Assembly: GCF_000426045.1 (NCBI RefSeq)
Contig: NZ_KE384490.1
Coordinates: 662,241 to 726,240, forward strand
Source of the DNA: Marmoricola sp. URHB0036
GTDB taxonomy: Bacteria; Actinomycetota; Actinomycetes; Propionibacteriales; Nocardioidaceae
Reading direction: 5' to 3'
DNA length: 64,000 nt
The notes beneath the pieces are model-generated. The model saw only the letters and a list, made by a program, of their open reading frames with translations. It had not been told where the DNA came from and ran no database searches. Each line of letters opens with the position of its first letter. The stretch's first letter is position 1. Below are positions 57,275 through 64,000 of this stretch, one piece after another. Made by a program: the position numbers and the translations under genes.

Positions 57275-57371
57275 GTCACGACCTGAGAACCGGTGAAATT
57301 TGCCTGTGCCGGCCGGCAAGTCGCGTTAATCTGCCGCTACACGACACATCGTCGGGAGGTAGCAGCCGGCC

Positions 57372-59042
57372 ATGCCGTCGCGCTCGTCCTTGGTCTCGGA
57401 GATCCAGCAGCTCCTGACTGGGGAGCAGGCTGATCCTCGTGCTGCCCAGGGTCTCTTCCTCCTCCCGGTGGTCATGGAGCTGGTGCTCCGCATGTTCCTC
57501 GGCGTCGGCTTCGACGCCTACTTCATCGTCGCCACGCTGATCGTCGCCGTTGCCACCGTGGGCGCGGTGCTGATCGGCCTGGACCGGCTCAGCCATCGGT
57601 GGACGATCGCGCTCCCGGTGCTCGACATCGTGGCGCTGGGCATCTACCGCTTCTCCGAGCCCACCGCCATCGCGGTCGCCGTGGTGTTCCCGTCGATCTG
57701 GCTGGGGCTCCAGTACGGCCGCAAGGGCGTCATCATCACCACCGTCGTGGTGGCGGCCACCTTCGTCGTACCCACGATGTTCTTCCTGGGCCTCACCCTG
57801 ATGGACGCCCTCTCCCGGGTCTCGCAGATGACGCTGATGGCGGTGATCTGCTCCGCGGCCGTCGCGTTCGTGGGCGACCTCTGGAAGGCGCAGTACGAGC
57901 AGGCGCGCAACACCACCGCGCGCCTCGAGCTGGCCATGGCCGACGTCATCGAGCAGCGACGGCTGACGCGCACGATCGTCAACGGCGTCGACGTCGGGCT
58001 GGTCGCGCTCGACGCCGAGGGCGCCTACGACTCGACCAACCCGCGCCACGAGGAGTTCATGGCCTTGGCCTACCCCGACGGGCACCGGGGGATGGCCGGC
58101 CAGGAGGGTTTCGTGTACGCCGCCGACGGCGCGACCCTGCTGACGAGCGCGGAGATGCCGACGACCAAGGCGGTGCAGGGCGAGACCTTCCGCGACTACC
58201 TGATCTGGGTGGGGGAGGTGCCGGCCGAGCGGCGGGCCCTGGCGGTCTCCTCCTCGCCGTACTTCCGCAACAACGGGGAGTTCGGCGGTGCGGTGCTGGC
58301 CTACCACGACATCACCGAGCTGGTCGTGGCCTCGCGCATCAAGGAAGAGTTCGTCGCGTCGGTCAGTCACGAGCTGCGTACGCCGCTGACCTCGATCGTC
58401 GGCTACACCGACGTGATCCTCGACGACTCCGAGCACCTCCCGGACGACGCGCGCGCCTACCTGCTCGTCGTGCAACGCAATGCCCGCCGGCTGCACCGCT
58501 TGGTCGACGACCTGCTCTCGACCGCGCTGCAGTCGGTCGCCACCGTGCTCGACGTCGAGCGCGTCTCGGTGACCGAGCTGCTCGAACGCTCAGCGGTCGA
58601 GGCGCGCAAGGCCGCGACGGCAGCAGGGCTCGAGCTCGACCTCGACACGGCCAAGGCAGGACCCCAGCTCGACATCAACGGCGACAGCGAGCGGCTCGCG
58701 CAGGTCTTCGACAACCTGTTCAGCAACGCGATCAAGTACACCCCGGCGGGTGGTCGGGTCGTGGGAAGCGTCGGCCGCGACGGCGACGTGGCCGTGGTCA
58801 AGGTCCGCGACACCGGTCGCGGCATCTCCGAGTCCGAGCAGAGCAAGATCTTCAACAAGTTCTTCCGCGGGAGCGGGGTACTGACCGACGCGATTCCCGG
58901 GGTCGGACTCGGACTCTCGATCACCAAGACGATCGTGGACGCCCACGGCGGCAGCATCACGGTGACCAGCGAGCTCGGCAAGGGCACCACCTTCGAGGTG
59001 CGGCTCCCGCTCGCGGACCCTCCGCTCGTCCCCGCCGCCTGA
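57372..59042 (+). CDS. membrane sensor histidine kinase with PAS-like domain
   Basis: The 556-residue protein has six or so membrane helices (about 27-175), a PAS-like region (about 195-320: TRTIVNGVDVGLVALDAEGAY), the HisKA box EEFVASVSHELRTPLTSIVGYTDV (about 325-348), and an HATPase with NLFSNAIKYTPAGG, DTGRGIS and GVGLGLSITKTI. GGGAGGTAG precedes the ATG. It is the third orphan kinase within 11 kb. Confidence 0.88.
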   Translation: MPSRSSLVSEIQQLLTGEQADPRAAQGLFLLPVVMELVLRMFLGVGFDAYFIVATLIVAVATVGAVLIGLDRLSHRWTIALPVLDIVALGIYRFSEPTAIAVAVVFPSIWLGLQYGRKGVIITTVVVAATFVVPTMFFLGLTLMDALSRVSQMTLMAVICSAAVAFVGDLWKAQYEQARNTTARLELAMADVIEQRRLTRTIVNGVDVGLVALDAEGAYDSTNPRHEEFMALAYPDGHRGMAGQEGFVYAADGATLLTSAEMPTTKAVQGETFRDYLIWVGEVPAERRALAVSSSPYFRNNGEFGGAVLAYHDITELVVASRIKEEFVASVSHELRTPLTSIVGYTDVILDDSEHLPDDARAYLLVVQRNARRLHRLVDDLLSTALQSVATVLDVERVSVTELLERSAVEARKAATAAGLELDLDTAKAGPQLDINGDSERLAQVFDNLFSNAIKYTPAGGRVVGSVGRDGDVAVVKVRDTGRGISESEQSKIFNKFFRGSGVLTDAIPGVGLGLSITKTIVDAHGGSITVTSELGKGTTFEVRLPLADPPLVPAA

Positions 59043-59109
59043 GCGTCCCGCCCAGCCGTCGACGGCGGGTCGCAGCCGGTTGTCGGGGCCGCGGGGGACA
59101 ATGGCCGGC

Positions 59110-59841
59110 ATGCCCCTGTACAGCGACGAAGCCATCGTGCTGCGCACGCACAAGCTGGCAGAGGCCGACCGCATCATCACGCTGCTCACGCGCCAGCACG
59201 GCATCGTCCGCGCCGTGGCCAAGGGCGTACGCCGCACCACCTCGCGCTTCGGCTCGCGACTCGAGCCGTTCACCCACGTCGACCTGCAGCTCGCCGTCGG
59301 TCGCAACCTCGACATGATCACCCAGGCCGAGACGCGCTCGCCCTACGGCGCCCGGATCGTCGAGGACTACGACCGCTACACCGCTGCGAGCGTGATGCTC
59401 GAGACGGCCGAGCGGCTGGTCTCGGAGGAGCGGCAGCCGTCGGTGCAGCAGTACCTCCTGCTCGTCGGCGCCCTGCGCGCGATGACGTCGGGCGAGCACC
59501 GCGCCAACGACGTGCTCGACTCCTTCCTGCTGCGCTCACTGGCCGTGGCGGGCTACGCGCCGTCGTTCTCGGCCTGTGCCAACTGTGGGCTCGAGGGTCC
59601 GCACCGCGCGTTCAGCCCCGCTGCCGGAGGGTCGCTGTGCCCGGGTTGCAAGGTCCCCGGGTCGGCCAGCCCGGCCAGGGAGACCCTCGACCTCCTCGGC
59701 GCGCTGCTGGCCGGTGACTGGACGGTGGTCGACGCCGCCGAGCTGCGGCACCGCCGTGAGGGCCGCGGCCTGGTGTCGGCGTACGTCGCCTGGCACCTCG
59801 AGCGCGGCCTGCGATCCTTGCCGTACGTCGGCGAAGGGTGA
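59110..59841 (+). CDS. recO: RecO, recombination mediator
   Basis: RecO anneals DNA and loads RecA with RecR. The 243-residue protein has an N-terminal OB fold (SDEAIVLRTHKLAEADRIITLLT, VAKGVRRTTSRFG) and a zinc module CANCGLEGPHRAF plus CPGC. ATG 59110 is chosen over 59080 and 59101 because GACAAT (59097-59102) ends seven bases before it, giving a leaderless mRNA. Confidence 0.93.
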   Translation: MPLYSDEAIVLRTHKLAEADRIITLLTRQHGIVRAVAKGVRRTTSRFGSRLEPFTHVDLQLAVGRNLDMITQAETRSPYGARIVEDYDRYTAASVMLETAERLVSEERQPSVQQYLLLVGALRAMTSGEHRANDVLDSFLLRSLAVAGYAPSFSACANCGLEGPHRAFSPAAGGSLCPGCKVPGSASPARETLDLLGALLAGDWTVVDAAELRHRREGRGLVSAYVAWHLERGLRSLPYVGEG

Positions 59842-59844
59842 GCG

Positions 59845-60645
59845 GTGCCCAGGTTCAGCAAGGGCTCGAGAAAGAGGGTCGCCCGTGCCGCCGTACGTGC
59901 CCCGGAGCCGCATCCGTCCGGCGCCACGCCACCAGACATCCCGGCCGACCAGGTGCCGAAGCACGTCGCGATCATCATGGACGGCAACGGTCGTTGGGCG
60001 GCTGACCGTGGCCTGCCCCGGACGGCCGGTCACGAGCAGGGCGAGCACTCGCTGTTCGATGTCGTCGAGGGCGGCATCGAGATCGGTGTGAAGGCCATCT
60101 CGGCCTACGCGTTCTCCACCGAGAACTGGTCGCGCTCGACCGACGAGGTCAGGTTCCTGATGGGCTTCAACCGCGACGTGATCCGCCGTCGACGCGACGA
60201 GATGCACGAGCTCGGCGTACGGGTGCGCTGGGCCGGCCGGGCGCCACGGCTGTGGCGCTCGGTGATCAAGGAGCTCCAGGTCGCCGAGGAGCTGACCCGC
60301 GACAACGACGTACTCACCCTGACGATGTGCGTGAACTACGGCGGCCGGGCGGAGATCTCCGACGCTGCGCGCGCGATCGGTCGCGACGTCGCGGCCGGCC
60401 GGCTCAACCCCGACCGCATCGACGACCGCACCTTCGCGAGGTATCTCTACGTCCCCGAGGTCGGGGACGCGGACCTGGTCTGGCGTACGTCGGGGGAGCA
60501 GCGGCTCAGCAACTTCATGCTGTGGCAGGCGGCGTACTCAGAGATGGTGTTCAGCAACGTCTTGTGGCCAGACGTCGACCGCCGCGACCTGTGGGCCGCC
60601 ATCGAGACCTACGCGAGCCGGAACCGCAGGTACGGCACCGCCTGA
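59845..60645 (+). CDS. uppS: UppS-type polyprenyl diphosphate synthase
   Basis: This cis-prenyltransferase makes the C50/C55 lipid carrier for wall synthesis. The 266-residue protein has a basic start, then [24 protein letters not shown] (catalytic Asp), [21 protein letters not shown] and [22 protein letters not shown] 59845 follows the recO stop by three bases, so the two form an operon. Product chain length cannot be told from sequence. Confidence 0.94.
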   Translation: MPRFSKGSRKRVARAAVRAPEPHPSGATPPDIPADQVPKHVAIIMDGNGRWAADRGLPRTAGHEQGEHSLFDVVEGGIEIGVKAISAYAFSTENWSRSTDEVRFLMGFNRDVIRRRRDEMHELGVRVRWAGRAPRLWRSVIKELQVAEELTRDNDVLTLTMCVNYGGRAEISDAARAIGRDVAAGRLNPDRIDDRTFARYLYVPEVGDADLVWRTSGEQRLSNFMLWQAAYSEMVFSNVLWPDVDRRDLWAAIETYASRNRRYGTA

Positions 60646-60720
60646 CCCGGACGCCTCGCGGGGGTGTTCACCCGGGTCGGGTGAGGGCGTCGTGGTCCGG
60701 CTGTGACCACACTCCATCCC

Positions 60721-61005
60721 ATGGGATGCCTGCTCGCACTGCTCGCCGGGTTCGCGCCGCGGGTCGCACTGGTCCTGATCTGGATCTTCTCCAACCTGGT
60801 GGACCGCGCGTTCGACGGCTTCCTGGTCCCACTGTTGGGCCTGATCGTCTTCCCCTACGCCACCCTGTTCTACGTCCTCGCCTACAACCCGGTCACCGGG
60901 GTGGGCGGCTGGGGCTGGGCCTTCGTCGTGCTCGGCTTCATCTTCGACATCGGTCACTGGGCCGGTGGCGGCGTCACCGGCCGCCAGCGTTACGCCAGCG
61001 CCTGA
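60721..61005 (+). CDS. small membrane protein, unknown
   Basis: The 94-residue protein starts MGCLLALLAGFAPRVAL and has three hydrophobic segments (about 5-25, 36-55 and 62-80). Similar small proteins are common in actinobacteria, with no known role. CACACT (60708-60713) ends seven bases before ATG 60721, so the mRNA is probably leaderless, and the longer GTG frame is rejected. Confidence 0.7.
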   Translation: MGCLLALLAGFAPRVALVLIWIFSNLVDRAFDGFLVPLLGLIVFPYATLFYVLAYNPVTGVGGWGWAFVVLGFIFDIGHWAGGGVTGRQRYASA

Positions 61006-61047
61006 CCGGTTGACCTCGCCCGTCGCGGCGGCCTGCAGAATCAGGGC

Positions 61048-61797
61048 GTGCGTTCCTTCGACGAGCTGGTGGGCGAAGCGGAGGCAGCCGACGTCACCGG
61101 GTGGGGATTCGGCTGGCTCGACGGGAGAGCCACCGAAGAGCGACCGCCGTGGGGATACGCGCGGATGCTGGCAGCGCGACTGGGCGAGGCGGGGGCTGCG
61201 CTCGACATCGACACCGGCGGGGGAGAGGTGGTGGCAGAAGCGCCCGCGCTGCCGCCGCGGATGTGTGTCACCGAGGCGTGGCCGCCCAACGCAGCTCGCG
61301 CTCGGGCCGCTCTGGAGCCCCGAGGCGTCGAGGTCCACGAGACGGGCGACGGCGAGGGGTTGCCTTTCCCCGACGGATCATTCGACCTCGTCACCTCCCG
61401 GCACCCGGTGCGACCGAACTGGCTGGAGATCCACCGTGTGCTGGTTCCTGGCGGTGCCTACTTCGCGCAGCACGTCGGTCCCGCGTCTGCCTTCGAGCTC
61501 ATCGAGTTCTTCCTCGGCCCGTTGCCCGAGCAGCGCCAGGGCAGGGACCCACGCCGCGAGGCGGACGCCGCCGAGCAGGCCGGCCTCACGATCACGGACC
61601 TGCGGACAGCGCGCTGCCGGATGGAGTTCTTCGACATCGGCGCCGTTGTCTGGATCCTGCGCAAGTGCGTGTGGTGGGTGCCTGGCTTCACCGTCGAGCG
61701 GTACGCCGCCCAGCTGGTCGAGCTCGATGCCCTCATCCGGGAGGAGGGGGCGTTCGTCGCCCACTCGACCAGGCACCTCATCGAGGCCCGTCGCTGA
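61048..61797 (+). CDS. SAM-dependent methyltransferase
   Basis: The 249-residue protein has a class I methyltransferase core: ALDIDTGGGEVVAEAPA as the SAM loop, VHETGDGEGLPFPDGSFDLVTSRHPV, then IHRVLVPGGAYFAQHV. The substrate is unknown. CAGAAT lies six bases before the GTG at 61048, indicating a leaderless mRNA. Confidence 0.85.
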   Translation: MRSFDELVGEAEAADVTGWGFGWLDGRATEERPPWGYARMLAARLGEAGAALDIDTGGGEVVAEAPALPPRMCVTEAWPPNAARARAALEPRGVEVHETGDGEGLPFPDGSFDLVTSRHPVRPNWLEIHRVLVPGGAYFAQHVGPASAFELIEFFLGPLPEQRQGRDPRREADAAEQAGLTITDLRTARCRMEFFDIGAVVWILRKCVWWVPGFTVERYAAQLVELDALIREEGAFVAHSTRHLIEARR

Positions 61798-61806
61798 GCC
61801 GGGGCG

Positions 61807-62598
61807 TCACTCCTGAACGTGTCCGATGATCATCGCCACGGGGACGTTCTCCACCAAGGGGCCGTGGGATGCGAGAGCGTCGGCCAGGCCTTGGTCAAAC
61901 GCCGGCCGTCTCTCCGCGGAAGGCAGCTGGGTAACAGAGAGAGCCGAGTAGACCCCGCCGATCATCTGCTCGAGGGTCAGCTCGTCGGCGTACTCGACGA
62001 CGGACTCGGTGACCACCAACCCTGCGCTTCTCAGGCTATCGGCGTACTCGAGCTGCGTCGCGGAGTCGCTCCCACATCGCCGCTGCAGCGTCGTCCCGAA
62101 CCAGTCCTGGAGGAACTGGCGAAGGGCCTGTGACCACGGGCTGTCCTGGAGCCACAACGGAATGCCGTTGGTGAGCACCGCGATCCCGCCTCCGGGACGG
62201 AGCATGGGCGTGGCGGAGGAGAAGAGCTTCCGATGGTCCATCCAGTGCAGGGCCTGGCCGACGGTGAGGGCAGCCACCCTGCGCTGACCCAGCACGGCCC
62301 GAAGCCGGGTCACCTCCCTGTCGGATCCCACCATCCAGCTGGTGTTGTGGACCCCGGCCTCGTCCGCGGTTCGGCGGGCCAGAGCCAGCATGTCCGGCTC
62401 GGGGTCGACTCCGAGGACGGCTCCCACCCGGCGGGCCACGGGGATGCTGAGCTGCCCTGTGCCGCACCCCAGGTCCACCACCAGATCGGCCGGCGTCAGT
62501 CCGAGGACGTCGACCAGCACATCGATCACCGCCGGCGGATAACCACGCCGGTAGCGCTGGTAGAACCCGGCCACCTCACCCCGGAACCCCAGATCCAT
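61807..62598 (-). CDS. SAM-dependent methyltransferase
   Basis: The 263-residue protein has the loop DLVVDLGCGTGQLSIPVARR (about 38-57), VLGVDPEPDML and a middle part with ALTVGQALHWMDH, the layout of UbiE-like and 'YcgJ' small-molecule methyltransferases. ATG 62598 is used because the upstream frame is antisense to the HNH gene. It is unrelated in detail to the methyltransferase it faces. Confidence 0.85.
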   Translation of the reverse strand: MDLGFRGEVAGFYQRYRRGYPPAVIDVLVDVLGLTPADLVVDLGCGTGQLSIPVARRVGAVLGVDPEPDMLALARRTADEAGVHNTSWMVGSDREVTRLRAVLGQRRVAALTVGQALHWMDHRKLFSSATPMLRPGGGIAVLTNGIPLWLQDSPWSQALRQFLQDWFGTTLQRRCGSDSATQLEYADSLRSAGLVVTESVVEYADELTLEQMIGGVYSALSVTQLPSAERRPAFDQGLADALASHGPLVENVPVAMIIGHVQE

Positions 62599-62647
62599 CA
62601 GTCCACTCTCGCACCGCCTGTGCCCGTGCTTCTGCTGACTCCAGCGC

Positions 62648-63946
62648 TCACGTCCTCCTGTGGAAGGTGACGGTGCCGTTGGGGTGGTGTTGGTGGGTGT
62701 AGGCGGGGTCGTGGATGCGTCGGTGGTGGTGGCCGCAGAGGAGTCGGCCGTCGTGGAGGTCGGTGTGGCCGCCGTGTGCCCAGGGGGTGTTGTGGTGGGC
62801 GTGGCAGATGGCGGGTGGGCGGTCGCAGTGCTGGGCGGTGCAGCCTTGGTCTCTGATGGCCATGGCGATGCGTTGGGCACGTGAGTAGGTGCGGCGGGTG
62901 CGGCCGAGGTCGAGGACTTCGGATCTGCCGCCGAGGACGGCGGGGATGAGGCTTGCGGTGCAGGCCAGGCGTCGGGCCTGGGCGGCGGTGATGTGTCCGC
63001 CGGTGTCGAGCCTGCAGACTCCGGCGGCGTGGAGGTCGGCGAGGAGCTGCTCGAGGCTCATGGTGACCACGATGGTCGCGCCGCTGCCGCCGGCCTTGGG
63101 CAGGGACTTGGCGGGGACGGCCTCGATGAGCTGGCAGAAGGCGTGGCCGTGGCGGACCTCGGTGGGCAGTGTCTGGTCGACGTCGATGTCGTTGTCGGTG
63201 GCGGTGGCGCGCACGGGTGAGCTCAGGGCGAGGAGCATCTTGCGCAGCCACTGGCCGTGCAGTGTCGGGATGCGGAAGCGGCCGTGGCAGGTGCCGGCGT
63301 CGTCCTCGCGCATGGTGAGGGTGACCCGTCGGGCTGCGGCTGCTTCCTGGTCGGTGAGCACCTTGGCCTCGAAGGCCTCGGCCAGGTCGGGGGCGATCAC
63401 CTCGAAGAGCCGGCTGCCCAGCACCGCGAGCTCGTGGGCGTCGTAGTGCGCCGCCAACGACACCAGGTGGGCCTCGGCCTGTGCGCGTTGCTCGCCCGAG
63501 ACCGCGAACTCACCCGAGCTCGGCAGCCGGTCCAGGGCGGTGGTGATGGCGCGTGCCTGAGCGAGGTTCACGATCCCGGCATCCATGCCCGCCGAGAGCA
63601 CCGGGTAGCCCTCCACCCCCCCAGCCAGCTTCAGGTCCGATCGCGCGCTGATCCTGGTCTGACGGGTCTCGATGGCCACCCAGTCCGCCGCCGAGGGCGC
63701 ACCACGCTCACTTCCGGCACCGGAGCGGTCGGCCTCGGCCAGCACCCGCAACCGCAACGCAGCGAGCTGTGCTTCGGCTCGCGCGAGCTCACGCAGGGAG
63801 TCACGTTGCTCGGCCGGGGTCATCGACCACACCGGAGAAGCCGCGACCTCGTCGAGTCGCCCGGTGAGCTGGCGGGCGAACCGCAGCACCGGATGCCCGG
63901 TGCGGATCGGCTCAGAACTCGAACCACAAGTCGGATCGGAACTCAT
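62648..63946 (-). CDS. DUF222/HNH endonuclease-family protein
   Basis: The 432-residue protein has the DUF222 ('13E12 repeat') region to about 300 and an HNH nuclease motif at the end: CTAQHCDRPPAICHAHHNTPWAHGGHTD and CGHHHRRIHDP. Such genes occur in many copies in Nocardioides and mycobacteria and are often linked to mobile DNA. The His-Asn-His residues look intact. ATG 63946 is chosen; GTG 63970 is an alternative. Confidence 0.88.
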   Translation of the reverse strand: MSSDPTCGSSSEPIRTGHPVLRFARQLTGRLDEVAASPVWSMTPAEQRDSLRELARAEAQLAALRLRVLAEADRSGAGSERGAPSAADWVAIETRQTRISARSDLKLAGGVEGYPVLSAGMDAGIVNLAQARAITTALDRLPSSGEFAVSGEQRAQAEAHLVSLAAHYDAHELAVLGSRLFEVIAPDLAEAFEAKVLTDQEAAAARRVTLTMREDDAGTCHGRFRIPTLHGQWLRKMLLALSSPVRATATDNDIDVDQTLPTEVRHGHAFCQLIEAVPAKSLPKAGGSGATIVVTMSLEQLLADLHAAGVCRLDTGGHITAAQARRLACTASLIPAVLGGRSEVLDLGRTRRTYSRAQRIAMAIRDQGCTAQHCDRPPAICHAHHNTPWAHGGHTDLHDGRLLCGHHHRRIHDPAYTHQHHPNGTVTFHRRT

Positions 63947-64000
63947 GCGCCCACGCTCGCTGTCAGGCACACCTGGGAGTGTGCGTCCGGCGGGGCTGCC

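Noticed and set aside
61807..62880. a 357-residue methyltransferase on the minus strand
   Set aside because: The extra N-terminal part is Thr/Pro-rich antisense of the HNH gene; the real start is 62598.

Overview
The window is high-GC DNA from an actinobacterium, most likely Nocardioides or a close relative (Nocardioidaceae). This rests on gene content (SepF, DivIVA/Wag31, an LL-/meso-DAP-type MurE, PriA-type HisA, a histone-like DksA, a DUF222/HNH endonuclease), on the dense GTGA/ATGA gene overlaps, and on many promoters of the TAnnnT type placed only 6-7 nt before a start codon. No database search was possible. All names come from reading the proteins.

Layout. (1) 1-15112: the division and cell-wall (dcw) cluster murE'-murF-mraY-murD-ftsW-murG-murC-ftsQ-ftsZ-pgeF-yggS-sepF-yggT-divIVA, which makes lipid II and builds the Z-ring and polar growth machinery. 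(2) 15113-18605: ileS on the minus strand behind a translational T-box; its HIGH motif is replaced by GTHH. (3) 18743-27921: a histone-tailed DksA/TraR protein, lspA, rluD, a GNAT-chorismate mutase fusion, dnaE and two membrane proteins. (4) 27924-29086: ybaK and a LON-domain protein on the minus strand. (5) 29204-36914: a TetR regulator, a clear dyad operator, and a three-gene membrane operon: an MMPL transporter with what looks like a dead ABC-ATPase domain at its C-terminus, a YhgE/Pip protein, and a chimera of a YhgE-like membrane domain with an extracytoplasmic beta-propeller. This is the best candidate here for an undescribed system. (6) 37911-39289: a 1.37-kb transposon-like insertion with perfect 24-bp inverted ends and no transposase. 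It carries a frameshifted lipoprotein gene and an EF-Tu-domain-like gene. (7) 39286-46011: small genes, then the histidine operon hisD-C-B-H-(membrane protein)-A-F. (8) 46118-51747: two septum-formation lipoproteins, a flavodoxin-like protein, a histidine kinase, and leuA behind a leucine leader peptide. (9) 51847-59042: an ECF sigma factor with a membrane-anchored propeller protein, two more histidine kinases and a hydrolase. (10) 59110-63946: recO, uppS, small genes, two methyltransferases and an HNH protein.

Two real genes (hisH, and probably lspA) have no ATG/GTG/TTG at the conserved N-terminus. Each appears to start at CTG in a CTGA overlap with the previous stop. Two homologous palindromic elements lie after ftsQ and after hisF. 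I saw no CRISPR array, rRNA or tRNA gene.
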